A DNA stretch of 38,766 nt from an uncultured Schlesneria sp. (GTDB taxonomy: Bacteria; Planctomycetota; Planctomycetia; Planctomycetales; Planctomycetaceae), in contig CAIULL010000161.1 of assembly GCA_903899985.1 (NCBI GenBank), positions 1 through 38,766 on the forward strand, read 5' to 3'. A model generated the notes under the pieces. It did no database searches, had not been told where the DNA came from, and saw nothing but the letters and a program-made list of their open reading frames with translations. Shown here in pieces: positions 8,542-17,277 of the stretch. The position numbers and the translations under genes were made by a program. Numbering within the stretch: position 1 is the first letter of the stretch; each line of letters starts with the position of its first letter.

Positions 8542-10192
8542 GGCGATGGTGAAGCGCGAACTGACGTCGCTGATGCGGCGAAAAAGAATGATGGCACTGC
8601 AATGCGGACTGGTTGCGATCTTCGCAGTTTTGATCGCGATTCGATGGCCGACCGATGCCCGGATGGCGCTCACAGGAAGTCGTTCCCAGCAGGTCTTCCA
8701 ACTTTTTGGATACGGATTGCTGGCGACACTACTGCTCATTTTACCTGTGTTTCCCGCGACCAGTATCGTCCGCGAAAAGAAACAGGGAACTTTGGCATTA
8801 CTGTTGAACACGCCGCTTGGTCCGTGGCGGATCTTTTTCGGCAAGCTAACTGCTGTCCTGGCACTTTCGGGGGTCATTCTCGCAATGAGCCTTCCTGCAG
8901 CCAGCGCCTGTTATGCCATGGGTGGGCTGTCGCTTTACGGCGATTTAGCGAAGGTTTATCAAATCCTGTTCATCGCGGCCCTGCAGTACGCGGTCCTGGG
9001 ACTGCTGGTGAGTACTTTCTCGAATTCAATCGATTCAGCCGTACGATTGACCTATGGCCTTGTGCTGGGCCTCAGCGTCATGACTCTTGGTCCACACTAT
9101 TTCTTTCAGGGGACGAAAGGATATCTGGCGGATCTTGGAAACACGCTGTATGCACTTTCACCCTTCGGAGCCATGATGTCGTTAACCGGTGTCGCTGATG
9201 CCGGAAGCAAAGGGTTAATCAAAAAAGCCGAAATCCTTGGTCAATTTACTGTGACGTCGCTGATTGTGTCGGCGATCGCCAGTCTCTGGGCAATCTCGCG
9301 TTTAAATCACACGATTTTCGATCAGGCCCGGTCCCAGGGGACCATTAGTGATGATCAAACTTCGTCGGTGCGATTTTTTCGTCGGCTTTTCTTTCTGGTC
9401 GATCCCCAACGACGGTCAAGCAACATTTCTTCCTTCGCCAATCCGATCACGGTGAAGGAGTTCCGCTGTCGACGATTCGGACGGCTGCATTGGCTTTTGA
9501 GGCTGGTTGCCATTTGCGCTGTTCTGTCACTCGGTCTCACGTATGCGACAACGGCGGGTACGTTCGACTGGGGTGTCGAAACGATCGGCGGAATCATGGT
9601 CGTGATGCAGGTCGCGCTGCTGGTGCTGATCACCCCCAGCCTTGCAGCAGGACTGATGAGCAGCGAACGAGAAAGCCGTGGCTGGCAACTGCTTCAAACG
9701 ACTCCGATGTCGATCACACGTATTGTCTGGGGCAAATTGTTGAGCGTCATTCTGCCATTGATGCTGATTCTGTGTGCCACACTCCCTGGTTACGTGGTGA
9801 TGGTCTATATCGAACCGGGCATGAAGTTGCAGGTCGAACGAGTGATTGTCTGCCTGGCTGCGATGGCGATCTTCGCTATGCTGCTCAGCGCTGCAGTGGG
9901 AAGCCTGTTTAAGCGGACTGCCGCCGCCACAGCTGCCGCTTACGGTGCCCTGCTGTCGATTTGCGCTTTGCCTTTATTGATCTGGCTGGGACGAGACGCT
10001 CCATTCGGACACAAGACTGTCGAAGCAGCACTGTCGGTCAATCCCATCGCAGCTGCATTATCCGTGATTCGGATGCCGGGTTTTCAGGATTACTCGCTGA
10101 TCCCTGCAAACTGGTGGTTCCTTGGAATTGGATCGATCGCTTCTTTAATGATCCTTCTAGCTCAGACTTACCGTATTTCCCGTCCACAATGA
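8534..10192 (+). CDS. ABC-2 type permease, two-half protein
   Basis: A 552-residue integral membrane protein with about twelve hydrophobic segments in two groups, 20-270 and 320-550, separated by a hydrophilic linker. This suggests two fused ABC-2 permease units. Characteristic stretches are FPATSIVREKKQGTLALLLNTPLG in the first half and SSERESRGWQLLQTTPMS in the second. These are the conserved E-(R/K)-x-x-G-T-x-x-x-L-x-T-T/P-M motifs of ABC-2 permeases, and finding both confirms the duplication. It forms the membrane channel for the ATPase encoded just upstream. The start at 8534 overlaps the ATPase end by 8 bases. Confidence 0.9.
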   Translation: MLKAMVKRELTSLMRRKRMMALQCGLVAIFAVLIAIRWPTDARMALTGSRSQQVFQLFGYGLLATLLLILPVFPATSIVREKKQGTLALLLNTPLGPWRIFFGKLTAVLALSGVILAMSLPAASACYAMGGLSLYGDLAKVYQILFIAALQYAVLGLLVSTFSNSIDSAVRLTYGLVLGLSVMTLGPHYFFQGTKGYLADLGNTLYALSPFGAMMSLTGVADAGSKGLIKKAEILGQFTVTSLIVSAIASLWAISRLNHTIFDQARSQGTISDDQTSSVRFFRRLFFLVDPQRRSSNISSFANPITVKEFRCRRFGRLHWLLRLVAICAVLSLGLTYATTAGTFDWGVETIGGIMVVMQVALLVLITPSLAAGLMSSERESRGWQLLQTTPMSITRIVWGKLLSVILPLMLILCATLPGYVVMVYIEPGMKLQVERVIVCLAAMAIFAMLLSAAVGSLFKRTAAATAAAYGALLSICALPLLIWLGRDAPFGHKTVEAALSVNPIAAALSVIRMPGFQDYSLIPANWWFLGIGSIASLMILLAQTYRISRPQ

Positions 10193-10269
10193 GCGCCGAA
10201 TTGCCCTGTTTTCTGAGCGTGCTGACGTTGTCAACGACCACAATATTTTTTGTCCCGAGATGATCAGCC

Positions 10270-12054
10270 ATGTCGCAACAATCCTTTGTTCATCTAGTCG
10301 TTGCCGTCATCTGCTTGTGTGGAATCGGTCGAGCGGAAATTAAGCCCGATTTCCTAATGGACTCTGACCCCGAGTTTCATCGCTTGCCACCGATCAAGGT
10401 CCCCATGCCCGACCACATCCGACTCTGGATCGAAGTTCTGGGGCGTCCCGAGATCGATTATCAGCGGATGGCGGCGGAATCCATTGCTGTGGCACACCAG
10501 AAAGGAATCCCGGGTCTGACCGAGACAATTCCTGCTCTCGAAACCGTTCTGACAGCTCCGTCATCCCATCCTTCCGCTCGATTTGCCGCAGCGCGGGCAC
10601 TGGTCGTACTCGATTCTCGCAGTTCCTCTGAAAAACTGTTCGAAGTCTCACAGAAATATGGTTCGGAACTCAGGCAATTGATTGAACCTGCTTTAGCTGG
10701 ATGGGACTATCGTCCGATTCGGTCAGTCTGGATGAAGCGTCTGGAGACCAGAGAAACCCGACCACGAGAATTGGTCCTGGCGACACGCGGAATTCAACGC
10801 ATCCGTGAAACTTCGGCTTTGTCGACGTTGGAACAGATGACGCTTGACGTGAACTACCCCGTGGAAATTCGTCTGGAGGCGGCATCCGCCGCTGGCGAAC
10901 TGGCCGAAACAGGGCTTGAAGCCGACGCCGATCGGTTAATCCGCGAAACACGAACATCGTCCACGATCAATCGCCTTTGTGCACTTCGACTTCTGGCGCG
11001 GCATACAAGCGAAACATCACTCAAACTTCTGGCTCAACTTGCGACGGACCCCGAACCGTCGGTTGCCGCTGCTGCGCTTGAGCGTCTGAACCAGATTGAT
11101 TCGATGCTCGTATTACCATTCGTTGAACTTGCAATTCAAAACAACGATGCCAACGTTCGCACGCAAGCAGCAGTCGCGTATCTGAAGCTGCCGTCGAAGG
11201 AACGAATTCGTACTCTTGCCGAGTTACTCGACGATCCTCATCCCGTTTTGCGAAGACGGGTCTGCGAAGAATTCTCTCGCATTGCAAAGCAGCCAGAATT
11301 TGAAGAAGCCATTCAATCTGCGGCGATGCAGATATTGTCGCGAGATCGCTGGCGAGGTCAGGAACAGGCGGCGCTACTGCTGGGCGAATTAGGATACAAA
11401 CCTTCATGGAAACGGCTGGTCGAATTAATGGAATCAACACGGCGTGAAGTGATGATCGGGTCGGCGTGGAGTCTGCGGAAAATTGCGGATCGTCAGTCGA
11501 TTCCAGCGATCATTGACAAAATCCGACGCCAGACCGAAATCAGAAAGACAAATCAGACCGAAGAGATCGACCAGCAGGTGGGCCATCTTTTCGAAGCATG
11601 CGGTCGAATGCTGGCGAAAGAAGCAGAACCTGAAATGCTGGTCTACATTCCCAAAAACCTGCTGAATGGGGAACGTTCTCGTTGCGCTGCCGTCTGGGCA
11701 TTGGGATGGTTGTACGCAGGCAATCCCGATCGGTCGATTGCTCGTCAACTGATCGAACGAGTGAACGATAATTCGATGCCACCCGTCGAAAATTTACCAC
11801 TTAAGAGAATTTGCATCATTTCTCTGGGTCGAATGAAGGCTGTCGAATACGCAGCCGACATTCGCAAGGACCTGGTCAACCCGACTTCAAGTGACAAATT
11901 CTCGTTGTCGAGGCGGTGGGCATTGACACAGATGACTGGAGAAGAATTCCCTGACACGACTGCTGATTTCGCCGGTAATGGAAGCTGGTTCCTTGAACCG
12001 ATCCCACCGAAAGTGACCGCAGGAAACGATAACTCGGCTAACCTGCAACCATAA
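10270..12054 (+). CDS. Exported HEAT-repeat protein
   Basis: 594 residues. A signal peptide (MSQQSFVHLVVAVICLCGIGRA) is followed by a chain of HEAT/armadillo-like helical pairs running almost the whole length. Examples are HPSARFAAARALVVL, YPVEIRLEAASAAGEL, EPSVAAAALERLNQI, DANVRTQAAVAYLKL and HPVLRRRVCEEFSRI. No catalytic motif is visible, so it should act as a protein-binding scaffold in the periplasm-like compartment. It begins 77 bases after the permease gene on the same strand and probably belongs to the same operon, so a link with the exporter is likely but inferred. Confidence 0.8.
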   Translation: MSQQSFVHLVVAVICLCGIGRAEIKPDFLMDSDPEFHRLPPIKVPMPDHIRLWIEVLGRPEIDYQRMAAESIAVAHQKGIPGLTETIPALETVLTAPSSHPSARFAAARALVVLDSRSSSEKLFEVSQKYGSELRQLIEPALAGWDYRPIRSVWMKRLETRETRPRELVLATRGIQRIRETSALSTLEQMTLDVNYPVEIRLEAASAAGELAETGLEADADRLIRETRTSSTINRLCALRLLARHTSETSLKLLAQLATDPEPSVAAAALERLNQIDSMLVLPFVELAIQNNDANVRTQAAVAYLKLPSKERIRTLAELLDDPHPVLRRRVCEEFSRIAKQPEFEEAIQSAAMQILSRDRWRGQEQAALLLGELGYKPSWKRLVELMESTRREVMIGSAWSLRKIADRQSIPAIIDKIRRQTEIRKTNQTEEIDQQVGHLFEACGRMLAKEAEPEMLVYIPKNLLNGERSRCAAVWALGWLYAGNPDRSIARQLIERVNDNSMPPVENLPLKRICIISLGRMKAVEYAADIRKDLVNPTSSDKFSLSRRWALTQMTGEEFPDTTADFAGNGSWFLEPIPPKVTAGNDNSANLQP

Positions 12055-12287
12055 AAAGGCAAATGCCTGATAGTTACGCACATTTAAGAATTCACGACCG
12101 GTTCGATACAACGAAACGCTGAGATGACGGTTTCGGTAGACTCATTGCGTTGCAGTTTGCCGGGACCGTTCCTAGAATCCCGAGCCTGACGGCAGTTGTG
12201 GCTCGAATCTTGCGATTCAAACACCATCTGCAGTTCTGGTCCCCGCTCCGCCGGGTGTCCATCCGCGAAAGTCAGAGGCTGAAACGT
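12055..12287. other. Gap before the nuo operon
   Basis: About 230 bases that should carry the nuo operon promoter. A small AGGCA/TGCCT hairpin lies just after the HEAT gene stop. I cannot identify promoter boxes with confidence. An in-frame upstream start at 12150 for nuoA is rejected because the conserved protein begins at 12288. Confidence 0.4.
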
Positions 12288-12683
12288 ATGGAAAGCTCGT
12301 ATCCGATATTGTTGTTTGTTGCGGTCCTGATCGGGTTCGTCATTACGAACTTGATCATTATCCATATTGTCGGACCACGCAAAAAAACGGCTGTGAAACA
12401 AATGCCGTACGAATCGGGGATGGACCCCGTTGGCGATGCCCGCCAGCCGTTTGATGTCAAATTCTATCTCGTCGCGATTCTGTTCCTCGTCTTCGACGTC
12501 GAGCTGCTGTTTCTGTATCCATGGGCTGTTTCCGCCTATCTCGACGATCCACTACGAGCTAATCAAATAGGCGTTCCGGTTGAATTACGAGGCACTGTCT
12601 TCGCAGTGATGCTGGTATTCATGGCCACACTTGCGATTGCTTATATTTATGCGTGGCGCAAAGGGGTGTTCCGATGGCGATGA
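12288..12683 (+). CDS. nuoA: NADH-quinone oxidoreductase subunit A
   Basis: 131 residues in the NuoA/ND3 family, a small membrane subunit with three transmembrane helices in the complex I membrane arm. The start [16 protein letters not shown] is the conserved N terminus. The loop [16 protein letters not shown] between helices 1 and 2 is the ND3 loop at the hinge to the quinone site (the family usually has YECG; this protein has YESG, so the loop cysteine is replaced by serine). RFDVK appears as [19 protein letters not shown]. It is the first gene of a 14-gene operon and overlaps nuoB by 10 bases. Confidence 0.95.
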   Translation: MESSYPILLFVAVLIGFVITNLIIIHIVGPRKKTAVKQMPYESGMDPVGDARQPFDVKFYLVAILFLVFDVELLFLYPWAVSAYLDDPLRANQIGVPVELRGTVFAVMLVFMATLAIAYIYAWRKGVFRWR

Positions 12684-13249
12684 AAGACGTTCCTGACAAT
12701 ATCTTCATGACCAGCCTTGATGCGGCGGCCAGCTGGGCCCGCTCCAACAGTCTCTGGCCGATGCCGTTTGCGACAGCTTGTTGCGGTATCGAATTGATGG
12801 CGACCGCGTCTTCGCGTTTCGACCTCGCACGATTCGGGGCAGAAGTCATGCGATTCAGCCCTCGTCAATGTGATCTGATGATCGTTGCGGGTCGCGTGGT
12901 CATGAAAATGTTGCCCGTTCTGCAGCGAATCTGGCTGCAAATGCCCGAACCGAAATGGTGCATCAGCATGGGTGCCTGTGCGTGTACCGGTGGTGTGTTT
13001 GACACCTATGCAGTGGTGCAGGGTGTCGACCGATTCATCCCGGTTGATTTGTACGTTCCCGGCTGCCCACCTCGACCCGAACAGCTGATGGCCGGGATCA
13101 TCGCACTGCAGGACAAGATCAAGCATGGTGGCACATTGAACGGAACGGAATTCGGAAAGCGAACCCAACCGACCGGCCCGACGCCGTATGACCTTGACGA
13201 ATTGATTCGAATTCGAGAAGCGAACGAAAAATTGATTTCCATCAATTGA
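12674..13249 (+). CDS. nuoB: NADH-quinone oxidoreductase subunit B
   Basis: 191 residues from the ATG at 12674, chosen over the GTG at 12653 because AAGGGG lies 8 bases before it. NuoB holds the terminal iron-sulfur cluster N2 that hands electrons to quinone. All four ligands are visible: C36 and C37 (ATACCGIE), C102 (SMGACA) and C131 (VPGCPPRPE). The 4Fe-4S subunit sits in the peripheral arm beside NuoD at the quinone tunnel. The C terminus is slightly longer than the core family. Confidence 0.97.
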   Translation: MAMKDVPDNIFMTSLDAAASWARSNSLWPMPFATACCGIELMATASSRFDLARFGAEVMRFSPRQCDLMIVAGRVVMKMLPVLQRIWLQMPEPKWCISMGACACTGGVFDTYAVVQGVDRFIPVDLYVPGCPPRPEQLMAGIIALQDKIKHGGTLNGTEFGKRTQPTGPTPYDLDELIRIREANEKLISIN

Positions 13250-13346
13250 ATGAGACCGCCAGGGCGACATCCAGACCATGAACTGTCAGGGACACCGAGT
13301 GCCCGATGTTCATCATAATCCACGCAGCTAAAGTTGATTAAACACC

Positions 13347-13841
13347 ATGTCTGCTGAAGATGCATTGAAATCGAAGTTTGCGGGCGATGGATTGGCTTTC
13401 AGCCAATTCCGAGACAACCATCGTATCGAGGTCCCTGCGGCAAAACTGTTCGAGATTCTCGCGTTTCTCAAGAACGAGCAGCATTTCGACATGCTTGCTG
13501 AGGTCACGGCCGTTGACTATCTCGAATACGAAGGTGCCAAAGACCGGTTTGGGGTCGTCTACGTCATTGTGAGTACAAAAACGGCCGAGCGTCTGGTCAT
13601 TAAGACGTTTGTCAACGATCCTGAGCCACTGTTGCCATCTGTTTATTCATTATGGAAATCGGCAGATTGGCTTGAACGAGAAGTTTACGACATGTTCGGA
13701 ATCCGTTTTTCAGGACATCCCGACCTGCGACGGATTCTGACGCCCGATGAATTTACGGCTTACCCGCTACGCAAAGACTACCCACTGAAGGGACGGGGTG
13801 AGCGACATAACTTCCCTGTACTGACCCGTGCGGAAAGTTGA
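13347..13841 (+). CDS. nuoC: NADH-quinone oxidoreductase subunit C
   Basis: 164 residues, the 30 kDa-type peripheral-arm subunit without a redox cofactor. The family signature is [26 protein letters not shown] followed by [18 protein letters not shown], which fits the Complex1_30kDa motif. nuoC and nuoD are separate genes here, not fused as in E. coli. It follows nuoB after 97 bases and precedes nuoD on the same strand. Confidence 0.96.
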   Translation: MSAEDALKSKFAGDGLAFSQFRDNHRIEVPAAKLFEILAFLKNEQHFDMLAEVTAVDYLEYEGAKDRFGVVYVIVSTKTAERLVIKTFVNDPEPLLPSVYSLWKSADWLEREVYDMFGIRFSGHPDLRRILTPDEFTAYPLRKDYPLKGRGERHNFPVLTRAES

Positions 13842-13940
13842 ACGGTCTGCTGATCAGGCAGCCCGTTGAATGACACACTCGGTTCTGCCTGTCGATTTTG
13901 TTGTTGGTTTACATCTTCAATCACCGTCCAAGAGACGATC

Positions 13941-15161
13941 ATGCCTTTTGAAGTTTCCGATCTCGCTGAACTGGATGCTCCTGACAAGGAATATCTCTGG
14001 ACGCTCAACTTTGGGCCACAGCATCCGGCAACACATACCACGTTGCGACTGGTGCTGACACTGGATGGCGAGACTGTCGTCAATGCGGTCCCGCATATCG
14101 GATACTTGCACTCGGGATTCGAAAAACTGGGTGAACACCTCGATTTCAACCAGTATGTCACCATTGTCGACCGGATGAACTATATCTCGCCTCTGCATAA
14201 CGAGATCTCGTGGCATCATGCCGTCGAAAAGCTGCTTGGTATCGAGCTGACGCCACGCTGCAAGTACCTGCGAACCATCCTGGCAGAACTGATGCGGATT
14301 CAGGATCACCTGCTGAACACCGGGACCTGCGCCCTGGATCTGGGTGGGTTCACCGCGTTCCTGTACTTCTTCCAGCAGCGCGAATTGATCTACGACATCG
14401 TTGAAACCGCATCCGGTCAGCGATTTCACACCAGTTACACGCGTGTCGGCGGCGTCGCCTTCGATGTGAACAACGCCTGGGTCGACAAAGTGCGCAGCTT
14501 TGTGAAAGGCTTTGCCGCAGTCCACGCGGAAGTCCATCGTCTGTTGACACGCAATCGAATTTTCATTGAGCGGGTCAAGGGGATCGGTTACCTGAGTGCC
14601 GAAGACTGTATCAACATGGGCGTGACAGGGCCGTTGGCTCGGGCGAGCGGTGTGTTGCGAGATCTTCGTAAGGACGAACCTTATCTCGCTTATCCCGATC
14701 TCGATTTCAAGGTTGTCGCAGCGAAGGACGGTGACTGTTACGCTCGCTATCTCGTTCGCATGCAGGAGATGGTGGAAAGCATCAAGATCATCGAGCAGTG
14801 CATTGAAAATATTCCCGAAGGTCCTGTGAATGTCGACGCTGGCAGTAAAGCGGTCATCCCCGCCAAACCGTCGGTCTATCGCAGTATTGAAGGACTGATT
14901 CAGCACTTTGAAGTGATGATGCCCAATCGTGGTTTTCCGACGCCCAAAGAAGAAATCTACGCGGCGACGGAATCACCCAATGGTGAACTGGGATATTACA
15001 TTGTCAGTGACGGGACTCCGCGGGCTTATCGGGCACGAACCCGTCCGCCAAGTTACGTTCACTTCGCTGTGTTCCCCCATATCATCAAAAATCACCAGCT
15101 GAGTGACGTCGTCGCGGTGCTGGGCAGCTTGAATATTATCGCAGCGGAATTGGATCGATAA
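13941..15161 (+). CDS. nuoD: NADH-quinone oxidoreductase subunit D
   Basis: 406 residues from the ATG at 13941 (AAGAGA upstream). The longer frame from 13866 adds an unconserved leader. NuoD is the 49 kDa subunit, a relative of NiFe-hydrogenase large subunits, and forms the quinone-binding pocket with NuoB. FGPQHPATHTTLRL carries the quinone-contacting His, and GYLHSGFEKLGE and DRMNYISPLHNE are strongly conserved. The hydrogenase metal cysteines are absent, as expected in complex I. The C terminus YVHFAVFPHIIKNHQLSDVVAVLGSLNIIAAELDR is typical. Confidence 0.97.
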   Translation: MPFEVSDLAELDAPDKEYLWTLNFGPQHPATHTTLRLVLTLDGETVVNAVPHIGYLHSGFEKLGEHLDFNQYVTIVDRMNYISPLHNEISWHHAVEKLLGIELTPRCKYLRTILAELMRIQDHLLNTGTCALDLGGFTAFLYFFQQRELIYDIVETASGQRFHTSYTRVGGVAFDVNNAWVDKVRSFVKGFAAVHAEVHRLLTRNRIFIERVKGIGYLSAEDCINMGVTGPLARASGVLRDLRKDEPYLAYPDLDFKVVAAKDGDCYARYLVRMQEMVESIKIIEQCIENIPEGPVNVDAGSKAVIPAKPSVYRSIEGLIQHFEVMMPNRGFPTPKEEIYAATESPNGELGYYIVSDGTPRAYRARTRPPSYVHFAVFPHIIKNHQLSDVVAVLGSLNIIAAELDR

Positions 15162-15307
15162 TTCGTTGAATTGAACGAAGGAATAACAGTTCGAATAAGT
15201 CATGACGAACCTGCTGGTGTCAGGCTCAGGAATTCGCAGCAAAACAAACAATCCAGGAGGGTGGAGGTCACCTGACTGGATAACGAAAACGTGAAAAGAG
15301 AGAACCG

Positions 15308-15781
15308 ATGGGCGTGCTGAGCGAGGAACTGCGAGACCAGATTCGGGCGCAGTTTCCGAACTATCCGAATAAGCGTGCGGTCGTTTTGCCCGCCTTGCAC
15401 CTGGTGCAGGATGCGCAGCGACACGTCTCAATCGAAGCCGTGCGTGAGATCGCCGAACTGCTCGAACTGCATCCGTCAGAAGTCCACGATACGATGACGT
15501 TCTACCAGTTCTTCAAAGACGAAAAACATAAACTCGGTAAGCATCGAGTCTGGGTGTGCCGCAGTATCAGCTGCATGTTGCGTGGTGGAGAAGAACTGCT
15601 GCAGCACATGTGTGAAAAGCTGCATGTGCACCCCGGCCAGACCTCGGCCGATGGCAAGGTGACGATGGAGTTTGCGGAATGCCTGGGAGCGTGCGATGGA
15701 GCACCCTGCATTCTCGTGGACGACGAAGCGCATATGAATATCACCCCCGAAAAGGCTGACGAACTTTTGAAGTCCCTGTAG
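15308..15781 (+). CDS. nuoE: NADH-quinone oxidoreductase subunit E
   Basis: 157 residues, the 24 kDa subunit of the NADH-input module. The [2Fe-2S] cluster N1a ligands are C84 and C89 (VCRSISC) and C125 and C129 (CLGAC), the standard C-x4-C ... C-x3-C arrangement. The N-terminal half is the usual helical bundle (VSIEAVREIAELLELHPSEVHDTMTFYQFF). It lies 146 bases after nuoD. That gap carries GAGAGAA just before the start and a small TTCGTT/AACGAA hairpin right after nuoD. Confidence 0.96.
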   Translation: MGVLSEELRDQIRAQFPNYPNKRAVVLPALHLVQDAQRHVSIEAVREIAELLELHPSEVHDTMTFYQFFKDEKHKLGKHRVWVCRSISCMLRGGEELLQHMCEKLHVHPGQTSADGKVTMEFAECLGACDGAPCILVDDEAHMNITPEKADELLKSL

Positions 15782-15877
15782 ACAACCTGCCTGTAGACAA
15801 CCTGATGGTGCCGGTAGATCACCGCGAAAACTGGAAGTACCAGACACTGCAAAGTCGACTACACAACGAAAAAGACC

Positions 15878-17212
15878 ATGTCCACTTTTGAACCTACACT
15901 GCTGGCTCGGATCAACAAACCCGATAGTCAGTCGCTTGACACCTATCGGCGCGATGGAGGCTATGAGGGCTTTAAAAAAGCTCTTGGAATGGCTCCCGTT
16001 GATGTCATCAATCTCGTTAAGGATTCCGGTCTGCGGGGTCGAGGCGGAGCGGGATTTCCCACCGGTCTCAAGTGGACGTTCCTCCCGAAGGATCACCCGG
16101 GTCCGATCTATCTTGCCATCAATGGCGATGAATCCGAACCAGCAACGTTCAACAATCGGATCCTGATGGAACAGGACCCTCATCAGGTTCTGGAAGGGAT
16201 TGCGATCAGCTGTTACGCAATCAAGTCCAAGAAGGCCTATATTTACCTGCGATATGAATACGGTCGCAGCTATCGGGCTCTTAAAAAAGCGATCGAGGAA
16301 TGCTACGCCGCCGGACTGTTCGGCCAGAACATTCATGGCAGCGGGTTTGATCTGGACGTCGTGCTGCATCGTGGCGCGGCCGCTTATATTTGCGGGGAAG
16401 AAACCGGGCTGATTGAAAGCCTGGAAGGAAAACGAGCCTGGCCTCGAATCAAGCCACCCTTCCCTGCCATTGAAGGGCTGTTCCGCAAGCCGACGATTGT
16501 CAATAACATCGAAACGATGGCTTGCGTCAAGCAGATTCTTGACCGTGGCGCCGAGTGGTTCAAAAGCATGGGTGTCCCGCCAGACCCCAATAATCCTCGC
16601 GATGCCGGCAGCTATGGACCTAAGCTCTACTGCATCAGCGGCCACGTGAATAAGCCTGGTTGCGTTGAGCTTCCGATGGGGATCACGGCGCGACAACTGA
16701 TCGACGAACATGGTGGTGGCGTCTGGAAGGGGCGGAAAGCAAAAGCGGTGGTTCCTGGTGGAATCAGCATGGGCTTTCTTTCAGCCAGCGAACTCGATAC
16801 ACCGCTCGATTTTAACGGTCCTGGTAAGGTCGGTTGCCTCGGCTTGGGGACGGCAGCAATTACGGTGATTGATGACCACACAAGTATGGTCGACGTGCTG
16901 TTTAACTGTGCCCGGTTCTTCGCTCACGAATCGTGTGGCCAGTGCACACCGTGTCGCGAAGGAACGGCGTGGATGCACAAAATTCTCGCCCGAATCCGCA
17001 TGGGAGAGGGTCAATCCCGCGACCTTGATCTGCTGACTGAAGTTGCGTCGTCGATGGGGATTATCCCGGGGACGACAATTTGCGGCCTGTCCGACGGGGC
17101 TGCGTGGCCGATTAAAAACGCCATCAAGAAATTCCGCAGCGAGTTTGAAGAGTACATCCAGACCGGTCTCAAGACGGTCAAGCCATCCGATGCACTGATG
17201 GAAGTGCATTGA
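15878..17212 (+). CDS. nuoF: NADH-quinone oxidoreductase subunit F
   Basis: 444 residues, the 51 kDa subunit that binds NADH and FMN. The glycine-rich nucleotide motif GRGGAGFPTGLKW starts at residue 54, and YICGEETGLIESLEGKR is the second conserved site. The [4Fe-4S] cluster N3 is bound by C353, C356, C359 (ESCGQCTPCREG) and C402 (TTICGL). A SLBB domain lies in between. With NuoE and the N terminus of NuoG it forms the electron-input module, so this is a 14-subunit NADH-using enzyme and not an 11-subunit ferredoxin type. Confidence 0.97.
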   Translation: MSTFEPTLLARINKPDSQSLDTYRRDGGYEGFKKALGMAPVDVINLVKDSGLRGRGGAGFPTGLKWTFLPKDHPGPIYLAINGDESEPATFNNRILMEQDPHQVLEGIAISCYAIKSKKAYIYLRYEYGRSYRALKKAIEECYAAGLFGQNIHGSGFDLDVVLHRGAAAYICGEETGLIESLEGKRAWPRIKPPFPAIEGLFRKPTIVNNIETMACVKQILDRGAEWFKSMGVPPDPNNPRDAGSYGPKLYCISGHVNKPGCVELPMGITARQLIDEHGGGVWKGRKAKAVVPGGISMGFLSASELDTPLDFNGPGKVGCLGLGTAAITVIDDHTSMVDVLFNCARFFAHESCGQCTPCREGTAWMHKILARIRMGEGQSRDLDLLTEVASSMGIIPGTTICGLSDGAAWPIKNAIKKFRSEFEEYIQTGLKTVKPSDALMEVH

Positions 17213-17277
17213 TTATTGAAATGGTCGGTTCGACGCGACAGAGTTTTTTTACACTAGCAATAAACCACTGATTGCCC

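Noticed and set aside
13917-16711. Large minus-strand frames opposite nuoD and nuoE/F
   Set aside because: The plus-strand complex I subunits here are unmistakable by cofactor ligands. The opposite frames are composition artefacts.
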